Assembly: GCA_022652735.1 (NCBI GenBank)
Contig: JALCRP010000001.1
Span: forward strand, 124,001 to 188,000
Source of the DNA: Faecalibacterium sp.
Lineage (GTDB): Bacteria > Bacillota > Clostridia > Oscillospirales > Ruminococcaceae
DNA: 64,000 nucleotides
Direction of reading: 5' to 3'
Shown here: positions 32,402 through 40,726 of the stretch, one piece after another
Layout: every line of letters starts with the position of its first letter
Position numbering within the stretch: the stretch's first letter is position 1
The notes under the pieces: model-generated
What the model saw: the letters and a program-made list of their open reading frames with translations, nothing else
The model's database searches: none
Told to the model about the DNA's origin: nothing
Program-made: the position numbers and the translations under genes

Positions 32402-33703
32402 ATGGATTTTTTATGGACGAAAGAGCTTACGCCGCCGAGCTTTTCGGAGCTAAACGGCGATCAGGAAACCGACGTGCTCATCATCGGCGGCGGCATGGCG
32501 GGCGTTTTATGCGCCTTTTGGCTGAAAGAGGCGGGCGTGGATGTGCTTTTGGCAGAAGGCAAAAGGATTGGTGCCGGCATCACCAAAGGCACAACTGCGG
32601 TTCTCACCGCGCAGCACGATACGCTGTATCAGGATATGATCCAACGGTTCGGCAAAGAGAAGGCCGGGCTTTATTTGCAGGCCAATTTGCAGGCCGTAGA
32701 AAAGTTCCGTGTGCTTGCCGCGCAAATCCCCTGCGATTTTGAGGATAAGCCCTCGATGATGTATTCCCTGCATGACCGCGCGCTTATGGAGCGCGAGGCA
32801 CGGGCCGTCCGCGCGCTGGGCTTTCCGGCCGAATTTACCACACAAACGCCGCTGCCGTTTTCGGTGGCGGGGGCCGTGCGGTATCCCAATATGGCGCAGT
32901 TTCACCCGCTGAAGTTTTTGTACGGCGCGGCGCAGGGCCTAAACATTTTCGAGAACACCTTTGTTGAAAAGCTGGAAGGCACCACGGCCATCACAAAGCA
33001 AGGGCGCATCCGTGCCAAAAAGGTGATCGTTGCCACGCACTATCCCTTTCTCAACCGGCACGGGCTGTATTTTATGAAGCTCTATCAGCAGCGCTCTTAT
33101 GTAATCGCCTTGGAAAATGCGCCCGATTTAGGCTGTACCATCGAGGACGCAGCACAAAACGGCGTTTATCTGCGCAACTATAACGGCCTGCTGCTCATCG
33201 GCGGCGGCGACCACCGCACGGGCAAAAAGGGCGGCGGCTTTGCCGTGCCCCGCAGCTTTGCCAAGCAGTATTTCCCCCAAGCGAGAGAGAAATATGCTTG
33301 GTCGAATCAGGATTGCGTCAGCTTGGACGGCGTACCGTATATTGGGCCGTACAGCCCCGGGTTGCCCAACGTTTTTGTGGCGTCCGGCTTCGAGCTTTGG
33401 GGTATGACGACCTCGCTGGCCGCCAGCAAAATCCTCACTGACACAATTTTGGGCCGTGAAAATCTTTTTGCCCCGGTTTTTACGCCCGATAGGACGATGC
33501 TGACCGGCCAGCTTTTTTCCAATCTTGGCACGACCTTGCTGGATTTTGTAACGCCGACCACAAAGCGCTGCTCGCATCTGGGCTGTGCGCTGCAATGGAA
33601 CGCGGCCGAGCACAGCTGGGATTGCCCCTGCCACGGCTCGCGCTTTGACGAACACGGGGGCCTTCTCGATAACCCCGCGATGAGGGATAGCGATGTGGAA
33701 TGA
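32402..33703 (+). CDS. FAD-dependent oxidoreductase with C-terminal Rieske domain
   Basis: 433 residues from ATG 32402 (GGGAGG before it). The DAO-type FAD domain starts ETDVLIIGGGMAGVLCAFWLKEAGVDVLLAEGKRIGAGIT; YIGPYSPGLPNVFVASGFELWGMTTSLAASKIL is the second FAD contact. The last 55 residues hold a Rieske [2Fe-2S] cluster site, CSHLGCALQW and CPCHGSRFDEHGG (C-x-H, C-x2-H). This fusion is found in several Firmicutes, but its substrate is unknown. It overlaps the following gene by 11 bases, so the products are made together. Confidence 0.88.
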   Translation: MDFLWTKELTPPSFSELNGDQETDVLIIGGGMAGVLCAFWLKEAGVDVLLAEGKRIGAGITKGTTAVLTAQHDTLYQDMIQRFGKEKAGLYLQANLQAVEKFRVLAAQIPCDFEDKPSMMYSLHDRALMEREARAVRALGFPAEFTTQTPLPFSVAGAVRYPNMAQFHPLKFLYGAAQGLNIFENTFVEKLEGTTAITKQGRIRAKKVIVATHYPFLNRHGLYFMKLYQQRSYVIALENAPDLGCTIEDAAQNGVYLRNYNGLLLIGGGDHRTGKKGGGFAVPRSFAKQYFPQAREKYAWSNQDCVSLDGVPYIGPYSPGLPNVFVASGFELWGMTTSLAASKILTDTILGRENLFAPVFTPDRTMLTGQLFSNLGTTLLDFVTPTTKRCSHLGCALQWNAAEHSWDCPCHGSRFDEHGGLLDNPAMRDSDVE

Positions 33704-34514
33704 GGGTTTTGAGGGGTGGTACTTCAAGCATCAAAAGGGCGACGACATGCTTGCTTTCATCCCCGGGCGCGCAGAAAGCGGCGCGTTTGTACAGATGATC
33801 TCCTCCGCCGGCGCGCGCCAATTCGACGTGCCGGAGCTTTCGGCGGCGGGCAGCGTTATCCGGGCGGGAAACTGCTTTTTTTCAAGGCATGGCTGCCGAG
33901 TTGATTTACCCGGCGTCTGCGGCAGGATCACATACGGGCCGCTTACGCCGCTGTGCTCGGACATTATGGGGCCGTTTCGCTTTTTTCCGATGGAGTGCCG
34001 CCACGGCGTTTTCAGCATGGGGCACACGCTTCGCGGCGGCGTGACAATCGACGGCAAAATGCACAGTTTTTCCGGCGGCCACGGCTATATCGAAAAGGAC
34101 AGCGGCACCTCATTTCCCAGCGCATATCTATGGCTGCAGTGCAATGATTTTTCGGTGCCGTGCGATCTCATGGTGTCGGTTGCGCATATCCCCTTCGGCG
34201 GCATCTGTTTTACGGGCTGCATCTGCGCCATTGTGTACGGCGGGCAGGAATATCGGCTTGCCACCTACAACGGTGTGCACATCCACGCCGCCGACGCCCG
34301 GCACATCCGCCTATCGCAGGGAAACCTTTTGCTGGAAATTGATTTGGGCGTTTCGCACGGCGGCCACCCGCTGCGCGCCCCGGTACAAGGGCAGATGTCC
34401 GGCAGGGTACGCGAAACGGTAGACGCTGAAATTCAGGTGCGCCTATGGGCCGGCGGCAGCTTGGTGCTGGAGCAATCCAGCCGCCATGCGGCCTGCGAGT
34501 TTGTCACCGCATAA
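33693..34514 (+). CDS. tocopherol-cyclase-like protein
   Basis: 273 residues, starting ATG 33693 inside the end of the oxidoreductase gene. MWNEGFEGWYFKHQKGDDMLAFIPG is the hallmark opening of the tocopherol cyclase family (PF14249). FRFFPMECRHGVFSMGHTLRGGV and SGGHGYIEKDSGTSFPSAYLWLQCNDF are further family blocks. In plants the enzyme closes the chroman ring of vitamin E. Anaerobic Firmicutes do not make tocopherol, so the bacterial function is unknown, perhaps another lipid-like molecule. The fixed pairing with a flavin/Rieske enzyme is a clue. Confidence 0.82.
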   Translation: MWNEGFEGWYFKHQKGDDMLAFIPGRAESGAFVQMISSAGARQFDVPELSAAGSVIRAGNCFFSRHGCRVDLPGVCGRITYGPLTPLCSDIMGPFRFFPMECRHGVFSMGHTLRGGVTIDGKMHSFSGGHGYIEKDSGTSFPSAYLWLQCNDFSVPCDLMVSVAHIPFGGICFTGCICAIVYGGQEYRLATYNGVHIHAADARHIRLSQGNLLLEIDLGVSHGGHPLRAPVQGQMSGRVRETVDAEIQVRLWAGGSLVLEQSSRHAACEFVTA

Positions 34515-34631
34515 AAACCTACCGCACAAAACCTAAGCGGCGGCGCGCCGCATTTTGGCCTAGAGTACCTCGAACGGCTGGTGCACTGCGGCTTTCCGGC
34601 AACGGTGTAGGCCGGCAATTTGAGCAAGACA

Positions 34632-34670
34632 TAAAAGCGGCCCGGCGTTTTTCAACGTCGAGCCGTTTTT
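34632..34670. terminator. bidirectional terminator beside the left attachment site
   Basis: An imperfect stem built on CGGC...CGTT and AACG...GCCG with A- and T-tracts at either end. On the plus strand it can end the tocopherol-cyclase-like gene. On the minus strand it lies just after the left copy of the tRNA end, so before insertion it was probably the tRNA-Ala terminator. Nothing else is seen in 34515-34631. Confidence 0.65.
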
Positions 34671-34672
34671 GT

Positions 34673-34683
34673 TATGGTGGACC
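34673..34683. repeat. left attachment site (attL), copy of the tRNA-Ala 3' end
   Basis: TATGGTGGACC, identical to 46669-46679. On the minus strand it reads GGTCCACCATA, that is the last bases of the tRNA plus CCA plus TA. The distance between copies is 11,996 bp. Confidence 0.85.
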
Positions 34684-34963
34684 AAAGGAATATAAATTTG
34701 AACTTATGGGTATATCCCGGTGGTATTGCCATAATGGACTATATTTTTGAAAAATAGAGCATCCTAAAGTTTTGTCCTTTCGCAAAGCATACCCCCGGCG
34801 CTTATCCCGGTCAATGGCCTTTCGCGGCATAACCGCTGCGCTATTATTCCACGGTACCATTGACGGGGAACGCTTTGGGGGCTGGGCTGAATCACGGACG
34901 AAATCCAGTTTCGGAATTTCCGATTGGAAATTCGGATGGATACCAGAAAGTGAGGATGCCAAG

Positions 34964-35608
34964 ATGAAAGAAACCATTAAAACGAGCCGCACAGCCGGAT
35001 ACCTTGAAAAAATGTTCCGGGCGCTGAATGTCCGCTACTTTGCCGGGCAGCTTGAGGAGCCTATTATTACCATCCAATCTACCCCGCGGGCGTATGGGCA
35101 TATCACTGTTGCCAAGGCGTGGCGGCGTGGCGATACTAACCGCCATGAGCTGAACATCGGAGCCGGAACACTTGACCGCCCCATAGAGAATATTACTGCC
35201 ACGCTTTTGCACGAGATGGTGCATCTTTACAACCTGCAAAATGGCATACAGGATTGCAGCCGCGGCGGAGCATACCACAATAAGCACTTTCGGGATGCAG
35301 CCACAGCCCGCGACCTTTCGATAAGTTTTGATAAAAGCATCGGCTGGAGCATTACACAGCCTACGCCGGAACTGTGCGATTTTATCATTGAGCAAGGCTG
35401 GAGCGATATAAAAATGAACCGCATCGAATGGCGTTATACCCCACGCGGAGCGGGCAGCGGTAGCGCCACCGGCATACAGGTACCAACACCCAGAACCAGC
35501 AGCACCCGCAAATATATCTGCCCTTGTTGCGGCAACTCGGTGAGGGCAACCAAAAGCGTGAACATTCTTTGCATGGATTGCGGGCGGCAGATGATAGTTG
35601 CCGAATAA
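34964..35608 (+). CDS. SprT-like zinc metalloprotease-domain protein
   Basis: 214 residues from ATG 34964 with GAGGA upstream. The SprT fold shows MFRALNVRYFAGQLEEPIITIQSTPRAYGH, the zinc motif LLHEMVHLYN (HExxH at 83-87) and a third ligand region GAYHNKHFRDAA. A C-terminal zinc ribbon follows (CPCCGNSVRATKSVNILCMDCG). SprT/Spartan proteins cut DNA-bound proteins; versions on mobile elements are common, with unproven roles. It is the first gene inside the left end. The region 34684-34963 has no other gene. In the circular form it would carry the end of the recombinase frame. Confidence 0.82.
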   Translation: MKETIKTSRTAGYLEKMFRALNVRYFAGQLEEPIITIQSTPRAYGHITVAKAWRRGDTNRHELNIGAGTLDRPIENITATLLHEMVHLYNLQNGIQDCSRGGAYHNKHFRDAATARDLSISFDKSIGWSITQPTPELCDFIIEQGWSDIKMNRIEWRYTPRGAGSGSATGIQVPTPRTSSTRKYICPCCGNSVRATKSVNILCMDCGRQMIVAE

Positions 35609-35668
35609 AGGAAAGCCGGGGTGTGCGCCCCGGCTTCTTTTGTCGCTTGGCAAGCCGTAAAGGTGGCT
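35604..35668. repeat. direct repeat copy 1 with terminator hairpin
   Basis: About 65 bp sharing roughly 85-90% of positions with 37220-37283. It contains the hairpin GCCGGGG/CCCCGGC (35615-35634) plus TTCTTTTG, which terminates the SprT-like gene, then GCTTGGCAAGCCG and AAAGGTGGC. The two copies bracket the membrane protein gene. Confidence 0.8.
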
Positions 35669-35675
35669 GCAACTA

Positions 35676-35695
35676 TTTGAAAAATACACTTCAAA
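35676..35695. repeat. 20-bp palindromic repeat, copy 1
   Basis: TTTGAAAAATACACTTCAAA; its reverse complement differs from copy 2 by one base. One of four copies in the element (others 37292, 39775, 44093), each next to a terminator hairpin. Confidence 0.65.
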
Positions 35696-35711
35696 AGTGA
35701 TAGCAGCAATT

Positions 35712-35740
35712 TTATGCAATGGCAACGGATGTGATATAAT
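35712..35740 (+). promoter_or_regulatory. promoter of the membrane-protein cargo gene
   Basis: TATAAT (35735-35740) with a weak TTATGC (35712-35717) at 17 bp. Confidence 0.5.
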
Positions 35741-35778
35741 AGAATACCATCCAGAATAGAACCAATCATGAGGTGCTT

Positions 35779-37206
35779 ATGTGTAAAGGAATCCGCTGGA
35801 AAAACATAATATTGTGTGTCTGCCTTGTTGGGTTAATTGAAACAGCTCTCATGCTCAATTTTTCAACTTCAACACGGTTGGATGACTTTGTTTGGCACAT
35901 CAAAGTAGGGGGAGATATTCTAAAGCTGGGCTATATTCCCGGGGAAATCTACTCTTGGATGTCGGAAGCAATTCCGCTTAAAACAATGTGGCACGAATGG
36001 CTTTCAGAATGTATTATGGCAAGGCTTTATCAATATGGAGATGTGAGCGGAATCCTATTCTACGGTATTGGGGTGCTGCTAATTGCTATTTCCATTATCG
36101 TATCAAATGCCGACATAATTGCAAACACAACGCCATTATGCGCCTTTGCAAGCACTATTTTGCTTTGCGTATCTATGACACGGATGGCATCTGCTCGGCC
36201 TTATTTGCTTGGTATTTTGTGTTTTGCAATTTCAACTGGAATATTGCGCAGATACAATAACGATGCAAAAGCAGTCGGCATTTATCTTCTACCGCTGATA
36301 ACAATATTCTGGGCAAATACGCATGGCGGAACCATTCTGTTTGCGATTATAATTCCGCTTGGATATTTCGTGTGCAGTCTATTCGATGCAAGCTTTGGCA
36401 AATTATATTTGGCGAAAAAGTCGAAGAAACAACAAATAACGCTAGGCGTAATTGCAATTCTAAATGGAATCGCTGCTTGTGTTAACCCGTATGTGGCAAA
36501 TATATTTCTTTATCCGTTTGCCTATAACACATCTAGCTGCAAATCGTATGTTCATGAATGGCAGCAGTCTGAATTTTTGTCTGCAATCGTTATTGCGTTT
36601 TTGATGTTTGCCATTTTAGGAGTTTTGTCAAAACAGAAATTCGGTGTTGCAGAAGTAGGATTAGCTCTTTCCTTCTTTGTGCTTGCAATGGTATATTGCC
36701 GATTTTCAATTTGGGCTGCCATTGTACTATTCCCGCTTTTGTTGCAATTCCACCCGAAGCAAAGAAAACACGAAATTGCAATCGCCGTTGTGCTGTCATG
36801 TGCTATGATTGTGGCATCCGGAATTCTTATGATGCCGGGTCTACATCGCCGGCAAACAGTTGATTTTGTTGTATCGCCGGAGATGAAGCAAGCGATTGAG
36901 ACGGTTAACCCGCAACGAATCTACAACGGATATAACGATGGTGCGGCACTCATCTCAATCGGCATAAAAGATTTTGTAGATGCCAGAGCAGACCCATTTG
37001 CACAAGACAATATCATTGGAGAAGAAATCAAATTCGAAAAAGAGATGTCATCCGAGCAAATGTTGGATTATATCGAAAAATGGGATTTTGATGCGTATTA
37101 TGTCAATAACACGGGTAGAGTAGCGCTATTTTTGAGCAATGATAAACGTTTTGTGTTGCTTGAAAATGATGGCGCACACTCGCTATATGTGCCATCAGAA
37201 AATTGA
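35779..37206 (+). CDS. polytopic membrane protein, function unknown
   Basis: 475 residues from ATG 35779 (GAGGTG three bases before). About ten membrane helices cover residues 10-360. Between the first two is an acidic-aromatic loop (DDFVWHIKVGGDILKLGYIPGEIYSWMSEAIPLKTMWHEWLSE) that recalls the first extracytoplasmic loop of GT-C glycosyltransferases. A soluble C-terminal domain of about 100 residues follows (FVVSPEMKQAIETVNPQRIYNGYNDGAALISIGI...YYVNNTGRVALFLSNDKRFVLLENDG). GT-C-like membrane glycosyltransferase is the best guess, not proven. The gene is clearly AT-richer than its surroundings and is bracketed by direct repeats, so it looks like recently acquired cargo. Confidence 0.7.
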   Translation: MCKGIRWKNIILCVCLVGLIETALMLNFSTSTRLDDFVWHIKVGGDILKLGYIPGEIYSWMSEAIPLKTMWHEWLSECIMARLYQYGDVSGILFYGIGVLLIAISIIVSNADIIANTTPLCAFASTILLCVSMTRMASARPYLLGILCFAISTGILRRYNNDAKAVGIYLLPLITIFWANTHGGTILFAIIIPLGYFVCSLFDASFGKLYLAKKSKKQQITLGVIAILNGIAACVNPYVANIFLYPFAYNTSSCKSYVHEWQQSEFLSAIVIAFLMFAILGVLSKQKFGVAEVGLALSFFVLAMVYCRFSIWAAIVLFPLLLQFHPKQRKHEIAIAVVLSCAMIVASGILMMPGLHRRQTVDFVVSPEMKQAIETVNPQRIYNGYNDGAALISIGIKDFVDARADPFAQDNIIGEEIKFEKEMSSEQMLDYIEKWDFDAYYVNNTGRVALFLSNDKRFVLLENDGAHSLYVPSEN

Positions 37207-37219
37207 GCAAGGTTTCAGA

Positions 37220-37283
37220 AATAAAGGAAAGCCGGGGCAAAAGCCCCGGCTTCTTTTGTTGCTTGGCAAGCCGCAAAGGTGGC
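37220..37283. repeat. direct repeat copy 2 with terminator hairpin
   Basis: It matches 35604-35668. The hairpin is GCCGGGG/CCCCGGC (37231-37250) with loop CAAAAG, followed by TTCTTTTG. It ends the membrane protein transcript and, on the other strand, faces the transposase gene. Confidence 0.8.
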
Positions 37284-37291
37284 CGGCTATT

Positions 37292-37311
37292 TTTGAAGTG
37301 TACTTTTCAAA
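37292..37311. repeat. 20-bp palindromic repeat, copy 2
   Basis: TTTGAAGTGTACTTTTCAAA. It lies eight bases from the stop of the REP-associated transposase gene. Confidence 0.65.
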
Positions 37312-37318
37312 AACGGCA

Positions 37319-38104
37319 TCACTGGTTTAGCTCACGCAAAAGGCGGTAAATTCTGCCCACGGAAATGCCGGTCAATCGGGAAAGCTGTGGCACTTTTGCG
37401 CCTTGCTCTTTCAGGGCATCCAGCGTCCTTGCCTGCTCTTTTGTGGGCATAGTCTGGAATGTTTCGACCGTTTGGCAGCCGCAGGCGTTTGACATTGCCA
37501 CTTTTATCTGTGCATCGGTCAATGGCGGGCGGTATTCAGTGTAATCCAAAAAGGCTTTGGAACAGTCGGGCCGGGCGTGATAGCGGCAAAACCATTCGGG
37601 CGATTCCACGAGCGAAAGCACATAATTCGTATTCACCGGGCAGATTCCGCTGCGGCCATCGAAATAATCCTGATAACTGCTGTAGGCATATTCGCCTGCA
37701 TTTTGGCAGATGCCCGCTTTTACGGGATTATTATGGATGTAGCGCACAACGCGCAACAGATAGGCTTTATCTTCCACAGGCTCACTCTTGTATCGCCCTT
37801 GGAACAGCCCGCCCAAGCGCTGATTTTTCTGGTTGAAGTATACCACATACCGCATTCCGATATACTTCATAACACGCTCCAGCGCCTCCGGCGTTTCATG
37901 TGGCACCTTCAGCAGCAGGTGAATATGATTTCCCATTAAACAGTAAGCTAGCAGCTGTACACCGCCCATCCCGGCGCAATCATGCAGGATATACAGCATT
38001 TTCAGATTGTCGCCAGTGTCCTCGAATATTTCCTGCTTATCAATACCGCGCAGCATAATATGATATATGCCGCTGGCGGATTTATACCGTGGCTGTCTTG
38101 GCAT
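37319..38104 (-). CDS. REP-associated-type tyrosine (Y1) transposase
   Basis: 261 residues from ATG 38104 (AAAGGAGA before it). The Y1 domain has GIYHIMLRGIDKQEIF, the HUH metal motif YCLMGNHIHLLLKVP, GRYKSEPVEDKAYLLRVVRYIHNNPVKAGI (catalytic Tyr in YIHNN), and a C-terminal extension with a helix-turn-helix (LSRLTGISVGRIYRLLRELNQ). This is the RAYT/TnpA_REP type rather than IS200 because of the extension and lone gene. The family is linked to short palindromic repeats, and four related palindromes lie in this element. It overlaps the helicase gene by 23 bases. Confidence 0.87.
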   Translation of the reverse strand: MPRQPRYKSASGIYHIMLRGIDKQEIFEDTGDNLKMLYILHDCAGMGGVQLLAYCLMGNHIHLLLKVPHETPEALERVMKYIGMRYVVYFNQKNQRLGGLFQGRYKSEPVEDKAYLLRVVRYIHNNPVKAGICQNAGEYAYSSYQDYFDGRSGICPVNTNYVLSLVESPEWFCRYHARPDCSKAFLDYTEYRPPLTDAQIKVAMSNACGCQTVETFQTMPTKEQARTLDALKEQGAKVPQLSRLTGISVGRIYRLLRELNQ

Positions 38105-39692
38105 TTTGGGGTTCTCCTTTCTGGCTATTCTTGTCATAGGATAAGCGCTGTATCAAATCGCAAGCAGTGCCTTTTGTCATCTTGTGGCTATCTATCGGGT
38201 AGCCGGGGGCAAGCTGCCGCAAAAGCTGATACTGATTATTTGTCATCGGTTCGTTTGCCCACTGGCTGCGCTGGCGGCGGTTCCAAACACGGCAAAGGCC
38301 GGGATACTGTGCTTTGCAAAACAGATATACATAGTCCAGCCCCTGTTGCAGCGATAGCTGCGCCACTTCGGTACCGTTTTGGGTTAGGCAGCACAGGGGC
38401 GGCGTATCGGACGGCTTTAGCTGAAAGCAAGTGTTGCCCACATCCAAAAGCAGACAGCCATCCGGCATCTTATTCCACGCAACCTCGTGCCGGTCGGTGC
38501 CAATAGCCTTTTCCAGCACGGAAATATCTGTCTCTTTGTCTATCCAAGTATCGGGAATTTCATTCTCTTGTAAAATATGCAGCGTTTTCTCGTCTTGTGG
38601 CGTGTCCGGCAATTCAGCTGCTTTGTCTGTGCCCGTAGGCTTGTCACGGCCTATTAGTGTGGCAGCCGTGCAAATGGGGGCGTTGCTGATGCCCACGCAG
38701 TCAATCACGGTGCAGCAGGCTTTGCCCGGGCTAAGCCGCAGCCCGCGCCCTACCATTTGGGCATATACGCCGACATTGGTATGCGCTATCGGGCGGGCAA
38801 TCAGCACAGTTTCGGTGCAGGGCAGGTCAATGCCCTCGGTCAGAACAGAAAAATTCACCAATACATGAAGAATGCCTTGCGAAAAGCCTTCCAAAAGGGC
38901 ACGACGGTTCTTGGTTTTATCGGTAATGGTACAAGCAATGCGCCTATGCGCGGCACGATTGATGCAATCGGAAATTTCTTTTGCTTCGCTCACGTTGCAA
39001 GCAAAAATGATGGTTTGGCCTTTGGCATATTTTTGATACACCTCGGCCACGGCTGCGGCTGTGCCCGACATTGCCGTGGCAATCTCCTCTGGTGAAAAAT
39101 CACCGTTCGGCTGAATCTTGACGGTACCAAGGTCGTACTTCAGCTTGACTTGCTTACACGTAATCGGGCATAAGTAGCCTTGCTCGATACCCCAATTTAC
39201 AGTACGCTCAAAAATAATATCCTGAAACACACAATCCAAACCCTGCCCATCGCCGCGGTGCGCCGTGGCAGTAAAACCGAATACTTGGCAGCCGGAAAAA
39301 TAATCCAAAATTTTGCGATAGGTGGGCGCTGCGGCGTGGTGGGCTTCATCAATGATAATGGCGTCGAACTCGCGCGGGTTGAACTCATTCAGCCTGCCAA
39401 CTAAAGTTTGTACACTGGCACTGATAACTGCCTGATGGCGCGAATGCTCGGCAGCGATTTCACATCCCACAGAAACCCCGTCGAGATAGCACAGCGGCTG
39501 ATGCACCAGTTCATCCCGATGCGAAAGCAGCAGAAAACGGTGGTCATCTTCCAAAACGCCACGGCGTAAGTATTCCGAAAAAATAACAGATTTCCCGAGG
39601 CCGGTCGCCAGTACGCACAAGGCGGCCTGCCCCTCGTATTGACGCATTGCGTCAACACATTCTTTTTGATAATCCCGTAAAATATACGGCAT
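38082..39692 (-). CDS. DEAD/DEAH-box superfamily 2 helicase
   Basis: 536 residues from ATG 39692 with AAAGGAG 10 bases before. Helicase motifs: I ATGLGKS (29-35), Ia LLLSHRDELVHQ, II IIIDEAHHA (DEAH), III GFTATAHRGDG, V VNFSVLTEGIDLP, VI YAQMVGRGLRLSPGK. The C-terminal 170 residues are unassigned and include KAQYPGLCRVWNRRQRSQWANEPMTNNQYQLLRQL, reminiscent of small helicase-associated DNA-binding tails. It resembles restriction-type or RadD/SSL2-like helicases often found on integrative elements. The role in element transfer or defence is unknown. Confidence 0.85.
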   Translation of the reverse strand: MPYILRDYQKECVDAMRQYEGQAALCVLATGLGKSVIFSEYLRRGVLEDDHRFLLLSHRDELVHQPLCYLDGVSVGCEIAAEHSRHQAVISASVQTLVGRLNEFNPREFDAIIIDEAHHAAAPTYRKILDYFSGCQVFGFTATAHRGDGQGLDCVFQDIIFERTVNWGIEQGYLCPITCKQVKLKYDLGTVKIQPNGDFSPEEIATAMSGTAAAVAEVYQKYAKGQTIIFACNVSEAKEISDCINRAAHRRIACTITDKTKNRRALLEGFSQGILHVLVNFSVLTEGIDLPCTETVLIARPIAHTNVGVYAQMVGRGLRLSPGKACCTVIDCVGISNAPICTAATLIGRDKPTGTDKAAELPDTPQDEKTLHILQENEIPDTWIDKETDISVLEKAIGTDRHEVAWNKMPDGCLLLDVGNTCFQLKPSDTPPLCCLTQNGTEVAQLSLQQGLDYVYLFCKAQYPGLCRVWNRRQRSQWANEPMTNNQYQLLRQLAPGYPIDSHKMTKGTACDLIQRLSYDKNSQKGEPQNAKTATV

Positions 39693-39750
39693 TTGGTTCA
39701 CTCCTTTCAAGGTGATACCAATACCGTAAATGGATTTTCGGAAACAAAAA

Positions 39751-39774
39751 CAGCCGCTCGTATAAGAGCGGCTG
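39751..39774 (-). terminator. terminator after the Thr-Pro-rich protein gene
   Basis: CAGCCGCTC (39751-39759) pairs with GAGCGGCTG (39766-39774), followed on the minus strand by TTTTTG. Confidence 0.8.
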
Positions 39775-39794
39775 TTTGAAATGTACACTTCAAT
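39775..39794. repeat. 20-bp palindromic repeat, copy 3
   Basis: TTTGAAATGTACACTTCAAT. Directly follows a terminator hairpin. Thirty bases further is GGTCTGTCCCC (39823-39833) and a run of T, a string I associate with ends of REP-type transposase units, though this is from memory. Confidence 0.6.
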
Positions 39795-39844
39795 AATCAA
39801 AAACAAAAAGAAGGAAAAAGAAGGTCTGTCCCCATTTTTTTTTT

Positions 39845-40285
39845 TTAAATTTCGGCGTCTGGATTAGCTGTTGGCAAATCCACTAAAACTGTTGGTTCGC
39901 CATTGCCTTGTTCCGGAGCTTGTACAGCGGGCTGTGTTGGGGCTTGCGCAGGAGTCTGCGCCGCTGGTGCTTTCTCACCAGAAGTTGTGCTGTTCTGCGT
40001 AGACTTAGACGTAGATTTGCTTGCTGTTTTCGGCGTTGCCGTAGGAGCAGGCGTAGTCTTTGGCGTAGCTTTGGGCGTAGCTTTGGGCGTAGCTTTGGGC
40101 GTAGCCGTCGGCGTTGTAGTAGGAGTTGCTTTTGCAACGCTAGAAACCGAACTGCTCGCAGATTTGCTGGTAGCAGAAGCGGAAGACGAAGCTGTGCCGG
40201 CGGATGCCGCAGCGGCGCCGCCGGCAATAAGTACAGCTGCCAATAAAGCAACAACACCAATAAGCAAAATCTTCTTTTTACTCAT
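39845..40285 (-). CDS. secreted or anchored Ala/Thr/Pro repeat protein
   Basis: 146 residues from ATG 40285 (GGAGG eight bases before). An N-terminal signal or anchor helix (MSKKKILLIGVVALLAAVLIAGGAAAA) is followed by a Ser/Thr-rich region and tandem TPKA units (about residues 54-82, ATPK repeated four times), then Gln/Pro-rich sequence and an acidic end. No catalytic domain is present. It may be a surface spacer or mucin-like protein. The repeat array makes the gene prone to length change. It is divergent from the XRE regulator gene and shares its operator region. Confidence 0.65.
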   Translation of the reverse strand: MSKKKILLIGVVALLAAVLIAGGAAAASAGTASSSASATSKSASSSVSSVAKATPTTTPTATPKATPKATPKATPKTTPAPTATPKTASKSTSKSTQNSTTSGEKAPAAQTPAQAPTQPAVQAPEQGNGEPTVLVDLPTANPDAEI

Positions 40286-40362
40286 TTCTTTTCCTCCAAC
40301 ATAGGACGGGGTATCAAACCCCCGTCCCCGCAACAATTCCTCACTTCTGCTTTAATAACTAC

Positions 40363-40390
40363 ATAATATCACTAAAAGTTAAAAATGCAA
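40363..40390 (-). promoter_or_regulatory. promoter of the Thr-Pro-rich protein gene
   Basis: TTGCAT (40385-40390), 16-bp spacer and TATTAT (40363-40368) on the minus strand. Confidence 0.6.
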
Positions 40391-40397
40391 TAGTAGC

Positions 40398-40417
40398 ATC
40401 GTGCACAAATGCACGAT
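40398..40417. promoter_or_regulatory. operator 1 (ATCGTGCA-N4-TGCACGAT)
   Basis: A perfect inverted repeat with 8-bp arms and CAAA centre, seven bases upstream of the minus-strand -35. The core CGTGCA-N4-TGCACG recurs at 40447-40464. Confidence 0.65.
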
Positions 40418-40446
40418 ATTTTTTGGCGTCTGTTGGTATGCTTAGT

Positions 40447-40464
40447 CCGTGCAGATATGCACGG
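40447..40464. promoter_or_regulatory. operator 2 (CCGTGCA-N4-TGCACGG)
   Basis: A perfect inverted repeat with 7-bp arms and GATA centre, just before the ribosome site of the XRE regulator. Its centre is 48 bp from operator 1. Autoregulation by the adjacent regulator is the natural reading. Confidence 0.65.
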
Positions 40465-40480
40465 AAAGAGGGCATGCCGG

Positions 40481-40726
40481 ATGCGCCTGCAAAAAGCGAT
40501 TCAAACCCGTATTTTACAGTTGTGCCAAGAGCGGAAATGGTCGGTGAACAAGCTGGCCGAACGTTCCGGCATTTCGCCCAGCACGTTGCGCCGTACCGTG
40601 AAGCCCTATGCCAGCATAAATAACACAACAACCGGCCTGATACTGAAAATATGCCAAGGGCTGGAGATTCCATTCAAAGATTTTTGGGATTCGCCACTGT
40701 TTGAGGATTTAGAAGAAGAACCATAG
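40481..40726 (+). CDS. XRE/Cro-type HTH regulator
   Basis: 81 residues from ATG 40481 (AAAGAGGG upstream). The helix-turn-helix is ILQLCQERKWSVNKLAERSGISPSTLRRTVK, followed by NNTTTGLILKICQGLEIPFKDFWDSPLF, the common short XRE repressor pattern. It is transcribed away from the Thr-Pro-rich gene with two matching palindromic operators in between. It converges with the FtsK gene at a strong bidirectional terminator. Confidence 0.85.
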   Translation: MRLQKAIQTRILQLCQERKWSVNKLAERSGISPSTLRRTVKPYASINNTTTGLILKICQGLEIPFKDFWDSPLFEDLEEEP

